Shown: positions 1-7,949, counted from the stretch's first letter. The stretch: DNA of 21,807 nucleotides from JAQGMV01 sp050260255 (GCA_050260255.1 JBLNBW010000176.1:1-21807), one strand, 5' to 3'. Notes: a model not told the origin generated them from the sequence alone. Numbers and translations are program-made.

Positions 1-659
1 TCGACGAATTTCTGCAGATCCAGCCGCAGCTGATCCAGCTCGCAAGCCCGCCCGGCGTAACGGAGATGGTCGCGGCGCCCATGTTTGCGCTCGCGGCCAT
101 CGTGCTGCTCTTCGCCGTGCCGCTGCTCGCGATGCGCGCGATCGCCGAGGAGCGACGCAATCAGACGATGGTGCTGCTCATGTCCTCGCCGGTGTCGATC
201 ATGCAGATCGTGCTCGGCAAGTTCGTGGGGCTGCTCGTGTTCCTGCTGCTCATCGTCGCGCTGCTCTCGCTGATGCCGCTCTCGCTCGCGGCAACGACGC
301 AGCTCGACTATGGTCTGCTCGCCAGCATACTGCTGGGGCTCGCGCTGCTCGCCGCCAATTTCGCCGCGGTGAGCCTGTACGTGTCGTCGCTCACCGCCCA
401 GCCCATGGCGGCGGCGCTCGGCGCATTTGCCGCATTGCTCGCCATGCTGCTGATGGGCGAGACGGCGGGCGACAGTCTGCGCGCGCGGGCCTGGGAGATA
501 CCGGCCGCACTGGTGCAGGTGTTCTCGCCGCTCAAGAACTTCGAACCGCTCGGCAAAGGCGTCATCGATACTGCGGTGGTCGCGTGCTCGCTGCTGCTCA
601 CTATCATGTTTCTGATCCTGACCGTGCGTCGGCTCGACGCTCAACGGGTGCGTGGCTAG
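1..659 (+). CDS. ABC-2 type membrane permease (GldF-like), 5' partial
   Basis: The reading frame is open from base 3 with no stop before the first internal ATG at 66, and the residues before it (DEFLQIQPQLIQLASPPGVTE) look like part of a permease loop, so the gene begins upstream of the window. What remains shows several hydrophobic segments: FALAAIVLLFAVPLLAM, then LLVFLLLIVALLSL, the ALLAANFAAV region, an AALLAMLLMG segment, and a C-terminal VVACSLLLTIMFLIL helix. The stretch AEERRNQTMVLLMSSPVS matches the cytoplasmic loop typical of ABC-2 permeases (EE-x-T-x-LLLS-P). The stop TAG is followed directly by the ATG of the next gene with no gap, so the two are co-transcribed. In GldF/GldG systems this protein is the inner-membrane channel of an ABC exporter; the substrate is unknown here. 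The ATPase gene is not in the window. Confidence 0.8.
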   Translation, partial: DEFLQIQPQLIQLASPPGVTEMVAAPMFALAAIVLLFAVPLLAMRAIAEERRNQTMVLLMSSPVSIMQIVLGKFVGLLVFLLLIVALLSLMPLSLAATTQLDYGLLASILLGLALLAANFAAVSLYVSSLTAQPMAAALGAFAALLAMLLMGETAGDSLRARAWEIPAALVQVFSPLKNFEPLGKGVIDTAVVACSLLLTIMFLILTVRRLDAQRVRG

Positions 660-2021
660 ATGCGCATCGACCGACGTGTCCGTCTGCACATCGTGTTCCA
701 GAGCGCGCTGTTTCTCGCGCTCCTGATCACGCTCGTCGCGCTGCTCGCGTTCGCTGCACGCGAGTACCGCAAGGAATGGGACGTCACACGCAGCGCGCGC
801 AATACGCTGTCCGCGGGAACGACCGGCGTGCTAAAGCAGCTCGATGGTCCGCTGCAGATCACGGCCTATGCGGTGACGCAGGACGCGAGCGGCGCCGACC
901 TGCACAAGTGGATACGCGACCGGCTTCGTCCCTATCAGCGCATCAAGCCGGACATCGGCCTGGAAATCGTCGATCCGCGCGAGCAGCCGAAGCGCGCCGC
1001 CGCCGCCGGCATCCGCGCGCCCAACGAGCTCGTGCTCGAGTACCACCGCCGCGTCGAGCACCTGCCGCTCGCCGACCTCAACGAGCAGAACTTCGCCAAT
1101 CTGCTGATGCGGCTGATGCGCGGCGCCAACAGTCTCGTGCTGTGGCTCGAAGGCCATGGCGAGCGGCGGCTCGACGGCATTGCCAATCACGACCTCGGAG
1201 AATTCGGCCGTCAGCTGCAGCAGCGGGGTCTTAAGCTCAACAGCGTAAACCTCGCCATCGCGCAGGAAGTGCCTGCCAATGCAGCGGCGCTCGTGATCGC
1301 CAGCCCGCAAACCGATTTGCAGCCGGCGGAAGTGCAGAAGATCAAGCGCTACATCGACGGCGGCGGCAATCTGCTGTGGATGATAGACCCCGAGCCGCTG
1401 CACGGGCTGCAGCCGATCGCCGAGACGCTGGGACTGGTGCTCACCCCCGGCGTGGTGGTGGACCCGACGCTCAAGCCGCGCACGGGCCCGCCGGCATTCG
1501 CCGTCGCCAGCAGCTATGCGCATCATCCCGTGACGACCGGCTTTCAGCTCAACACGGTGTATCCGTTCGCGCGGCAAATCGGCACGCTCGACAACGAGGA
1601 GTGGCGCACGACGACGCTGGTGGAAGCCGCGCCCCGCGGCTGGGTGGAAGTCGGCCGGCTCGACGAGCGCGTGACCTTCGACAAGAACCGCGACTTCCCG
1701 GGTCCGGTGCCGGTCGCCGCAGCGTTCGAGCGCAACGTCGGCGATCGCCAGCAGCGTGTGGTGGTACTCGGCACAGGCCAGATGCTCGCCAATACGTTTC
1801 TCGGCAATGGCGGCAACCTGCAGCTCGGTCTCGCGATGGTCAACTGGCTCGCCGGGGAAGACAATCTCGTTGCGATAGAGCCGCGGCCCGCAGCCGACGC
1901 GCGCATCGACCTCGAGCCTACGATGCTGTACCTCATCGTGTTCAGCTTCCTCATCGCGCTGCCGCTCGCTTTCGTGATTGCCGGGACCGTCATCTGGTGG
2001 CGCCGGCGCAAGGCAGCCTGA
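660..2021 (+). CDS. GldG-like ABC system auxiliary protein (Gldg family)
   Basis: 453 residues. An N-terminal membrane anchor (about residues 11-33) is followed by a long predicted periplasmic region and a second membrane helix near the C-terminus (about 422-446) ending in a basic tail, WWRRRKAA. The motifs DVTRSARNTLS near residue 40, LWLEGHGERR near 160 and LLWMIDPEP near 240 fit the uncharacterised GldG/COG3225 family, which is found next to ABC-2 permeases. The start codon abuts the stop of the permease gene, and a DUF4340 gene follows, which is the usual three-gene set. GldG is needed for gliding in Bacteroidetes; outside that group the role is not established, and nothing here indicates gliding. 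Likely a partner of the permease in an envelope transport or assembly function (inference). Confidence 0.75.
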   Translation: MRIDRRVRLHIVFQSALFLALLITLVALLAFAAREYRKEWDVTRSARNTLSAGTTGVLKQLDGPLQITAYAVTQDASGADLHKWIRDRLRPYQRIKPDIGLEIVDPREQPKRAAAAGIRAPNELVLEYHRRVEHLPLADLNEQNFANLLMRLMRGANSLVLWLEGHGERRLDGIANHDLGEFGRQLQQRGLKLNSVNLAIAQEVPANAAALVIASPQTDLQPAEVQKIKRYIDGGGNLLWMIDPEPLHGLQPIAETLGLVLTPGVVVDPTLKPRTGPPAFAVASSYAHHPVTTGFQLNTVYPFARQIGTLDNEEWRTTTLVEAAPRGWVEVGRLDERVTFDKNRDFPGPVPVAAAFERNVGDRQQRVVVLGTGQMLANTFLGNGGNLQLGLAMVNWLAGEDNLVAIEPRPAADARIDLEPTMLYLIVFSFLIALPLAFVIAGTVIWWRRRKAA

Positions 2022-2034
2022 GTCCCCGCGCACC

Positions 2035-2889
2035 ATGCGCCGCTCGTGGATTACGCTGGCCGTCATGCTGGGGCTCGTTGCCGGCCTCGGGATGTGGCTG
2101 TGGCTGCGCCCGGCGGATGTGAAGCCATCGCGCGAGCGCGTTTCCGAGATCGAGCCCGACAGCGTCCGGGAGCTGCGCATCGAGTGGGCGAATAAGGCTT
2201 CGGTCGCGCTGAAAAAGGAAAACGGCGTGTGGCGCCTCGTCGCGCCGCGTGCAGGACGCGCCGAGCCGCTGCAGATCGAGCGCATCCTGTCGCTGCTCCG
2301 CGCTTCCTCCGAGCTGTCGCTGCCCGCGACCGATCTCGCGCGCTTCGAGCTCGATCAGCCGCGCGCCCGCATCACCGTCGACGGCGAACGCTACGCCATG
2401 GGCGGACTGAACCCACTCACCGGCGGCGTCTACGTGCAACGCGGCGACAAAGTGCTGCTGCTCGAGCCGCGCTACGCAGGCACCGTCCCCGGCGATCCCC
2501 AGTCCCTCAACGACCGCCGCGTGCTGGCCGCAGAAGAAACGCCAGTGTCGTTCACTTTCCCTCAGTTCAAAGTGGCGCAGGAGCAAGGGAAGTGGAACGT
2601 GACGCCGCGCGACGGCGAGTTGAGTCAGGATGACGTGCTGCGCTGGGTCGAAGGCTGGAAGCTCGCCGCCGGGCTGCGTGCCGAGCCTTACGACGGCCGG
2701 GCGCCGAAAACACACATCACCGTGGACCTGCGCGACGGCCGCCGCATTGCAATCGGTGTGGCCGAGCTCGAAGGCGAAATCGTCTTCACGCGCTACGACG
2801 AGCACATGCGCTATTACTTCTTCGCGAACAGCGCGAGACGCCTGCTTGCGCCACCGGGCGCGAGCCTGGCCGCCACGGGAGTGAAATAG
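2035..2889 (+). CDS. DUF4340 domain protein
   Basis: 284 residues from the ATG at 2035, 13 bp after the GldG-like gene. An in-frame upstream ATG at 1978 would overlap that gene and add 19 residues of non-family-like sequence, so the shorter start is preferred: it begins MRRSWITLAVMLGLVAG, a clear N-terminal membrane anchor. The body is mixed hydrophilic sequence with repeated elements of the form 'LRIEWANKASVALKKENGVW' and 'VSFTFPQFKVAQEQGKW', consistent with the DUF4340 family, a beta-rich periplasmic domain usually encoded beside GldFG. Function unknown. The last codon is 5 bp from mutM, so mutM is probably read through from this operon. Confidence 0.7.
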   Translation: MRRSWITLAVMLGLVAGLGMWLWLRPADVKPSRERVSEIEPDSVRELRIEWANKASVALKKENGVWRLVAPRAGRAEPLQIERILSLLRASSELSLPATDLARFELDQPRARITVDGERYAMGGLNPLTGGVYVQRGDKVLLLEPRYAGTVPGDPQSLNDRRVLAAEETPVSFTFPQFKVAQEQGKWNVTPRDGELSQDDVLRWVEGWKLAAGLRAEPYDGRAPKTHITVDLRDGRRIAIGVAELEGEIVFTRYDEHMRYYFFANSARRLLAPPGASLAATGVK

Positions 2890-2894
2890 CCCTC

Positions 2895-3710
2895 ATGCCC
2901 GAGCTGCCGGAAGTCGAGACCACACGGCGCGGTCTTGCGCCCGTTCTCACCGGGCGCCGCGTGAGCCACGCGATCGTGCGCAACCGGGCGATGCGCGAGC
3001 CGGTGCCGCGCGCACTGGAGCGGAAAATCGCCGGTGCGCGGATACTGAGCGTCGAGCGCCGCGCGAAATACTTGCTCATCGTGAGCGACCGCGGCACGTT
3101 GATCGTGCACCTCGGCATGTCGGGACGGCTGTGGGTCGTGAACCAAGGCGCCGCGCCTGCAGCGCACGATCACTTCGACCTCGTGCTGGAAGGCGGCGCG
3201 ACGGTGCGGCTGCGCGATCCGCGGCGTTTCGGATTGCTGTTGTGGCAGGAGCCCGGCGCGGCGACGCATCGCCTGCTCGCCGATCTCGGCCCCGAACCTT
3301 TCGACGCGGCTTTCGACGGCGCATATCTCTACGCGCAGACGCGTAATCGCAGCGCAGCGATCAAGCAGGTGATCATGGACAGCCGCCTCGTCGTCGGCGT
3401 CGGCAATATCTACGCGAGTGAGGCGCTGTTCCGTGCAGGCATCAATCCCAAGCTCGCGGCGCGGCGCATCGGCCGCGCGCGGTACGACGGCCTGGTCGTG
3501 CACATTCGCGCTACGCTCGAGGATGCAATACGCGCGGGCGGCAGCACGCTGCGCGATTACGTCGGCAGCAACGGCGAGGCGGGATACTTTCAGAACGCAC
3601 ACCTGGTGTACGGGCGCGGCGGCGAACCGTGCCGGGTATGCGGAAGCACGGTGAGAGAGCTACGGCAAGGACAGCGATCGACGTTCTATTGTCCGCACTG
3701 CCAGCGCTGA
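2895..3710 (+). CDS. mutM: Formamidopyrimidine-DNA glycosylase (Fpg/MutM)
   Basis: 271 residues, the normal length for Fpg. Bifunctional base-excision repair enzyme that removes 8-oxoguanine and formamidopyrimidines and cleaves the abasic site. The N-terminus PELPEVETTRRGL supplies the catalytic Pro2 (Schiff-base nucleophile after Met removal), Glu3 and Glu6. Lys58 lies in VERRAKYLL, HLGMSGRL is at 72-79, and DPRRFG follows. The C-terminal zinc finger has Cys246, Cys249, Cys266 and Cys269, with the conserved Arg261 in QGQRSTFYC. The start is 5 bp after the DUF4340 stop with no clear Shine-Dalgarno sequence, which suggests translation linked to the upstream operon. It converges with the ferredoxin gene downstream. 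Confidence 0.97.
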   Translation: MPELPEVETTRRGLAPVLTGRRVSHAIVRNRAMREPVPRALERKIAGARILSVERRAKYLLIVSDRGTLIVHLGMSGRLWVVNQGAAPAAHDHFDLVLEGGATVRLRDPRRFGLLLWQEPGAATHRLLADLGPEPFDAAFDGAYLYAQTRNRSAAIKQVIMDSRLVVGVGNIYASEALFRAGINPKLAARRIGRARYDGLVVHIRATLEDAIRAGGSTLRDYVGSNGEAGYFQNAHLVYGRGGEPCRVCGSTVRELRQGQRSTFYCPHCQR

Positions 3711-3719
3711 TGCTGCGCC

Positions 3720-3791
3720 GTGACGAGTCAGGAGTTAGACGTCAGGAGCAGAGGTGAAGCGTGGTTCTACTGCTCACCCCTCACTCCTCAC
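3720..3791. repeat. Imperfect inverted repeat between convergent mutM and ferredoxin genes
   Basis: The left arm at 3720-3738 (GTGACGAGTCAGGAGTTAG) matches the reverse complement of the right arm at 3773-3791 (GTGAGGAGTGAGGGGTGAG) at 15 of 19 positions; the loop is 34 bases. The right arm includes the last codons and stop of the ferredoxin gene. The left half also holds the direct repeat GTCAGGAG at 3727 and 3741. It lies where two convergent transcripts end, so it may act as a bidirectional terminator or mRNA end-structure, but there is no U-tract. The GAGTGAGG-type wording also resembles short dispersed intergenic repeats. Confidence 0.4.
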
Positions 3792-4046
3792 CGGCTGCGG
3801 CTTCGCCGTCAGCCGCAGGTACTTCTGCATCAGCTGCTCCTGCGTTTCCTGCCACTCCGGATTGAGCGGTATGCAGTCGACCGGGCATACCTTGCGGCAC
3901 TGCGGCTCGGGGTGATGACCGACGCACTCGGTGCATTTGTGCGGGTCGATGACGTAATACTCTTCGCCCGCCGAGATCGCGTCGTTGGGGCACTCCGGTT
4001 CACAGACGTCGCAATTGATGCACTCGTCCGTAATCATCAAAGCCAT
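3774..4046 (-). CDS. yfhL: YfhL-type 2[4Fe-4S] ferredoxin
   Basis: 90 residues. Two cluster-binding motifs are visible: Cys9-X2-Cys12-X2-Cys15-X3-Cys19-Pro, and Cys38-X2-Cys41-X8-Cys50-X3-Cys54-Pro. The long CX8C insertion and the C-terminal extension (WQETQEQLMQKYLRL) are typical of the Allochromatium/YfhL class of bacterial dicluster ferredoxins, soluble low-potential electron carriers. The partner enzyme is not evident here. The gene is the last of the M16-M16-rsmD-coaD-fdx run: its ATG is 2 bp past the coaD stop. The stop codon lies in the right arm of the inverted repeat shared with the mutM 3' side. Confidence 0.93.
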   Translation of the reverse strand: MALMITDECINCDVCEPECPNDAISAGEEYYVIDPHKCTECVGHHPEPQCRKVCPVDCIPLNPEWQETQEQLMQKYLRLTAKPQPVRSEG

Positions 4047-4048
4047 GC

Positions 4049-4543
4049 TTATTTACCGCCCATCTGTCTGATTTTTTCGGCCAGCCGCTTCGCAACGCTG
4101 GGCGGCACGAATTTCGTCACGTCCCCGCCCAGCACCGAAATCTCCCGCACTATCGTCGCGGAAATGAACATGAAGCGCTCGCCCGGCGTGAGGAACACCG
4201 TTTCGACATCGGGATAAAGGCCGCGGTTCATCCCGGCGAGCTGAAACTCGTATTCGAAGTCCGACACCGCGCGCAGGCCGCGCACCACGACGCGCGCGCC
4301 GCGCTCCTGCACGAATTGCATCAGCAGGCCGGAAAATCCGCACACTTCGATGTTCGGCACGTCGGCCAGCACCTCGCGCGCCATGTCGACACGCTCGTCG
4401 AGCGTGAAGAACGGCCTCTTCGCGCGGCTGTCCGCGACGGCGAGTATGACGCGATCGAAAAGACGCGCGGCACGGCGCACCTGGTCTTCGTGACCGAGCG
4501 TAAGCGGATCAAACGTTCCCGGGTATACCGCGATGTGGTTCAT
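4049..4543 (-). CDS. coaD: Phosphopantetheine adenylyltransferase
   Basis: 164 residues, standard CoaD length. It transfers AMP from ATP to 4'-phosphopantetheine, the penultimate step of coenzyme A synthesis in the cytoplasm. The nucleotidyltransferase signature is present: GTFDPLTLGH, with Thr15 and His18 of the T/HXGH motif. Further family blocks are VRGLRAVSDFEYE (the substrate-binding RGLR region) and MFISATIVREI, the ISSTxVRE ATP-contacting block. The first 35 bp of the gene overlap the end of rsmD, a common rsmD-coaD arrangement that implies translational coupling. The ferredoxin gene follows after 2 bp. Confidence 0.97.
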   Translation of the reverse strand: MNHIAVYPGTFDPLTLGHEDQVRRAARLFDRVILAVADSRAKRPFFTLDERVDMAREVLADVPNIEVCGFSGLLMQFVQERGARVVVRGLRAVSDFEYEFQLAGMNRGLYPDVETVFLTPGERFMFISATIVREISVLGGDVTKFVPPSVAKRLAEKIRQMGGK

Positions 4544-5084
4544 GAGCCGTCCGTTTTAGTAATGCGTAGCTGACCTGCCCCGCATGCCCTTCCCTGTGCA
4601 CCGCCCACCCGGACGGCGCCCGTATCGGCGTACCGCTTTCGCAGTACACCATGCCGTCGTTCGCGAGATGCGCAGGCAGCCGCTGAAACAGCATGTCCCA
4701 CGGTGCGTCGGCAAACGGCGGATCGAGGAAAATGACGTCGTACTGCATGCGCGCGCGCTGGATAAATTCTAGCGCATCGGCTCTGACGACTTCCACCTGG
4801 CGGGCTTGCAGGGCTTCGCACGCGGCCTTGAGCGCACGCACGCTTGCCGCATCGCGTTCCACCATGACCACGTGCTTTGCGCCACGCGATGCTGCTTCAA
4901 AGCCGAGCGCGCCGCTTCCCGCGTACAGATCCAGCGCAGCACGGCCCGTGAGGTCTTGTCCCAGCCAGTTGAAAAGCGTTTCGCGCACGCGGTCGGGCGT
5001 AGGACGCAGGCCCGGCCGGTCTTCGAAGCGCACCAGCCGGCTGCGCCAGGTGCCGCCGACGATGCGCACGCGGTTGCTGGTCAT
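4509..5084 (-). CDS. rsmD: 16S rRNA (guanine966-N2)-methyltransferase RsmD
   Basis: 191 residues. SAM-dependent methyltransferase that modifies G966 of 16S rRNA during 30S assembly. Family-typical N-terminus VRIVGGTWRSR, then RPTPDRVRETLFNWL at about 27-41, the SAM-binding motif LDLYAGSGALGFEA at 51-64, and the catalytic motif DPPF at 121-124. The start at 5084 gives the usual N-terminus; no strong Shine-Dalgarno sequence is visible upstream. It lies 30 bp after the non-catalytic M16 gene and overlaps coaD by 35 bp, so it is probably in the same transcript. Confidence 0.96.
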   Translation of the reverse strand: MTSNRVRIVGGTWRSRLVRFEDRPGLRPTPDRVRETLFNWLGQDLTGRAALDLYAGSGALGFEAASRGAKHVVMVERDAASVRALKAACEALQARQVEVVRADALEFIQRARMQYDVIFLDPPFADAPWDMLFQRLPAHLANDGMVYCESGTPIRAPSGWAVHREGHAGQVSYALLKRTAHEPHRGIPGNV

Positions 5085-5114
5085 GGCGTCGTATGCCGCG
5101 TCGCGTACCCTCGA

Positions 5115-6467
5115 TTATCGTTGCTTGGTCGATACGGTGCGATCGTGGCTCTGCCCTGCGCCCACCACCACGGTCACCATGCGGCTCGCGTCCAGATGCC
5201 GCTTGAATGCAGCCCGCACGTCGGCTGCCGTCACGCGCTCGACATTCTTCACGAAATCTTCGAGGTAAGTGAGCGGCAGGCGGTAAAAACCGATCAGCGC
5301 CAGATATTCGAGGATCTTGCCATTGCTATCGATGCGCAGCGGAAATCCGCCGGCAAGATTCTGCTTTGCCGCGGTCAGCTCCTGCTCGGTCGGCCCCTTT
5401 GCGAGAAAGTCGCGCAGCGTCTGGTCCACCACCTTCAGCGCCTCGTCCGTCTGATCGCGCCGCGTCTGCATGCCGATCACGAAAGGCCCCTTGCGCTGGA
5501 GCGCGGAGAACGTGCTGTACGCGGAATACGCGAGCCCGCGCTTCTGCCGCACTTCTTCCATGAGCCGCGACACGAAGCCGCCGCCGCCGAGGACGTAATT
5601 GCCGACGAGCAGCGGGAAGTAATCCGGATCGGTGCGGCTGATGCTCGGCGCACCGACCAGGATGTGACTTTGCGTTGCGGGGTGAGCGATCCAGCGCGTG
5701 TCGGACGCGCCAAGATCGCGCACGGCGGGCAATGCCGGCGGCGCTTCCGTCCCTGCAGGCAGGGAGCCGGTAACGCGCTCGGCAATCGCTGCGGCTTCGT
5801 CGCGCGTGATATCGCCCATCAACGCAACCACGGCGTGACGGGCGACGTAGTGCTCGCGATAAAAACGCACCATGTCGTCGCGCGTCAGCTTCTCGACCGT
5901 TTCCACTTCACCCGACTGGCGCTGCCCGTACGGGTGGTCCGCGAACACCAGACGAAAGAAATTCACCGCCGCGATCGTTTCGGGCTTGGTATTCGATTCC
6001 CGGATCGCTGCAACGGTGCGGACTTTTTCGCGCGACAGCACGCCGTCGGGAAAAGTCGGCTTCTGAAGAACGGTCGCGAAAATAGCGAGCGCCTTGTCGC
6101 GCTCCTTAGGACTCGATAGCGTGCGCAGCGCAAGACCGCCGCGATCGGTATCGAAGCGCCCGGCCATGATCGCGCCGACGTCGGCAAGACGCCCCGCAAT
6201 GTCGTCTTCGGTGAGGGTATCGGCACCGAGCTGCAGTATCCGATTCGTCATGCGCGCAAGACCCGCCTTTTGGCTGGCGTCGTAAGCAGCGCCGGCGGGA
6301 AACTCCACGGCGAGATCGAGTATCGGCAAGTCGTGATTCTCGACGAACAGCACGCGCGCCCCGCTTCGCGTCTCCCAATGCTGTATCGGCAATATTGCAT
6401 GCGCCCAGCCGCTCGCTGCGAGCAGCAGCAGCGCCGCGCACCAGCGCATGGCTGACTTAGCGTACAT
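5115..6467 (-). CDS. M16 family peptidase homologue, non-catalytic subunit
   Basis: 450 residues from the ATG at 6467. That start is chosen because a GGAGGT Shine-Dalgarno lies 7 bp upstream and because it gives a signal peptide (MYAKSAMRWCAALLLLAASGWAHA, cleavage probably after residue 24). The frame is open further upstream, but that part lies within the preceding M16 gene. The protein has the M16 fold signatures (PAGAAYDASQKAGLARMTNRIL, YGQRQSGEVETVEKLTRDDM), but the zinc motif HXXEH is replaced by R72-M-T-N-R76, so zinc binding and catalysis are not expected. It follows the active homologue with an 11 bp overlap. In bacterial M16B pairs and in mitochondrial processing peptidase, the inactive subunit helps form the substrate chamber. 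Likely periplasmic heterodimer partner (inference). Confidence 0.88.
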   Translation of the reverse strand: MYAKSAMRWCAALLLLAASGWAHAILPIQHWETRSGARVLFVENHDLPILDLAVEFPAGAAYDASQKAGLARMTNRILQLGADTLTEDDIAGRLADVGAIMAGRFDTDRGGLALRTLSSPKERDKALAIFATVLQKPTFPDGVLSREKVRTVAAIRESNTKPETIAAVNFFRLVFADHPYGQRQSGEVETVEKLTRDDMVRFYREHYVARHAVVALMGDITRDEAAAIAERVTGSLPAGTEAPPALPAVRDLGASDTRWIAHPATQSHILVGAPSISRTDPDYFPLLVGNYVLGGGGFVSRLMEEVRQKRGLAYSAYSTFSALQRKGPFVIGMQTRRDQTDEALKVVDQTLRDFLAKGPTEQELTAAKQNLAGGFPLRIDSNGKILEYLALIGFYRLPLTYLEDFVKNVERVTAADVRAAFKRHLDASRMVTVVVGAGQSHDRTVSTKQR

Positions 6468-7881
6468 GGTCTGCACCTCCGGGCGCCGGCGCAGGCCGCT
6501 CTGCGGGCAACGGTTGTGGGTCGAGGTAAGCGACCGTGAGGCCGTCGTCGACGAGATATTTCTTCGCCACCGCCTGCACCTGCTCCGGCGTGACGGCTTT
6601 GAGCTTTTCGATGAAGAGATCGATGTAGCGGTGTGAAAGCCCGGCGATCTCGAGCCCGCCAATCTGCCGCGCCTGGAACATCATCGAGTCGCGCTCATAC
6701 ACGTGGGACGCAACCGACTGCGCCTTCACGCGCTCGAGCTCTTCTGCGCTCACCCCTTTCTCGATCACGCTCTGGATTTCGCGCCGCAGCGCCTGCTCCA
6801 GTTCGCCGACATCCTTCCCCGGCGTCGGCGTCGCATAGAGCTGGAACAGCGCCGGGCCGCGGCCTATGCCGTCGTAGCCGGCGCCCGCGGAGCTTGCGAT
6901 ACGCTGATCGCGCACAAGACTGCGATTGAGCCGTGCGGCCTCGTTCGCGGACAGCACGTCGGACAGGACATCGAGCGCATACGGTTCCCAGTCGCGCTCC
7001 GGATCGACGAGTGCCGGCGCACGGTACGTCATGACGAGATTCGGCAGCTCCGCCGGCGCCTTTACCGTGATGCGCTGGATGCCGCGCTGCACCGGCTCGA
7101 CTTGCGGCTTGCGCTCCGGCAGATCGCGCGCCTTCAAGGGACCAAAGTACTTCTTGGCAAGCGACAGCACTTGGTCGGGCTCGACGTCGCCAACCACAAC
7201 GAGCAGCGCATTGTTGGGCCCATACCAGCGCTCGTAGAACGCGCGGGTGTCGTCCACGGTCATGTTCTGCAGATCGTTCATCCAGCCTATGACCGGCTGG
7301 CGATACGGATGCGCCTTGAAGACCGTCGCCATCATCTGCTCGACGAGCAGAGAGCGCGCCTGGTCCTCGACGCGCCAGCGGCGCTCCTCCATCACGACCT
7401 GAATTTCGCGTTTGAATTCGTCCGCGGACAGATTGAGGTTCGCCATGCGATCGGCTTCGAGCTTCAACGCAAGACCGAGCTCGCTCTTCTGCAACGTCTG
7501 GAAGTATGCGGTGGCATCGCGTGTAGTGAATGCGTTGTCGCGACCGCCGGCCGCTGCGATAAGACGCGAGAACTGCCCCGGTCCCACGTCCCGTGTGCCC
7601 TTGAACATCATGTGCTCGAGCACATGCGCCAAGCCGGTGTGTCCCGTCACTTCGTCGACGCTGCCGACGCGGTACCACACCATGGAAACGACCACCGGCG
7701 CGCGATGATCCGGTTTCACGATGATGCGCATGCCGTTGTCGAGCTTGAACTCGCGCGTCTGCGCCGCTGTCGCAGCAGTCGATGCAGGCCGCGCCGCGCC
7801 TGCAGGCGGTTGCGACGCCATCGCAGGCACGCTGCAAACGAGGCCCAGCACCAGGGCCGCAATGTGACGCTCGATTTTCAT
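6457..7881 (-). CDS. M16 family zinc metallopeptidase, catalytic subunit
   Basis: 474 residues with an N-terminal signal peptide (MKIERHIAALVLGLVCSVPAMA), so exported to the periplasm. The inverted zinc motif is intact: H86-V-L-E89-H90, with a third ligand Glu in VVMEERR (Glu165 or Glu166), about 76 residues downstream as in M16 enzymes. GLAHVLEHMMFKGT and RDATAYFQTL are typical of the family. C-terminal M16 domain signatures continue to the end. It probably forms a heterodimer with the following non-catalytic homologue, whose gene overlaps by 11 bp. Substrates are unknown; relatives degrade or process peptides and some membrane proteins. First gene of the leftward operon, divergent from ftsY. 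Confidence 0.93.
   Translation of the reverse strand: MKIERHIAALVLGLVCSVPAMASQPPAGAARPASTAATAAQTREFKLDNGMRIIVKPDHRAPVVVSMVWYRVGSVDEVTGHTGLAHVLEHMMFKGTRDVGPGQFSRLIAAAGGRDNAFTTRDATAYFQTLQKSELGLALKLEADRMANLNLSADEFKREIQVVMEERRWRVEDQARSLLVEQMMATVFKAHPYRQPVIGWMNDLQNMTVDDTRAFYERWYGPNNALLVVVGDVEPDQVLSLAKKYFGPLKARDLPERKPQVEPVQRGIQRITVKAPAELPNLVMTYRAPALVDPERDWEPYALDVLSDVLSANEAARLNRSLVRDQRIASSAGAGYDGIGRGPALFQLYATPTPGKDVGELEQALRREIQSVIEKGVSAEELERVKAQSVASHVYERDSMMFQARQIGGLEIAGLSHRYIDLFIEKLKAVTPEQVQAVAKKYLVDDGLTVAYLDPQPLPAERPAPAPGGADHVR
6475..6480 (-). promoter_or_regulatory. Shine-Dalgarno setting the start of the non-catalytic M16 gene
   Basis: On the minus strand these bases read GGAGGT, 7 bp before the ATG at 6467. 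They lie inside the last codons of the upstream M16 gene and decide between the short start and the in-frame upstream extension, which would lack a signal peptide at its N-terminus. Confidence 0.75.
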
Positions 7882-7914
7882 TCGGGGACCGCGATATGGG
7901 AATGTTGCTTCGGG

Positions 7915-7949
7915 TAGAATTGTAAGCGATCAGGCCGGCTGGACAGCAA
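7915..7949. promoter_or_regulatory. Candidate divergent promoter with overlapping -10 hexamers (M16 operon / ftsY)
   Basis: The near-symmetric TAGAATTGTA at 7915-7924 contains a plus-strand -10-like TAGAAT (7915-7920) and a minus-strand -10-like TACAAT (bases 7924 to 7919). For the minus strand a TTGCTG -35-like hexamer sits at 7949-7944 with a rather long 19 bp spacer. No good plus-strand -35 was found. Placement between the divergent M16 operon and ftsY fits, but this is motif reading only. Confidence 0.35.

Noticed and set aside
831..2285. 484-codon minus-strand open frame opposite the GldG-like gene
   Set aside because: No domain signature; runs across the GldG-like/DUF4340 boundary of a coherent operon on the other strand.
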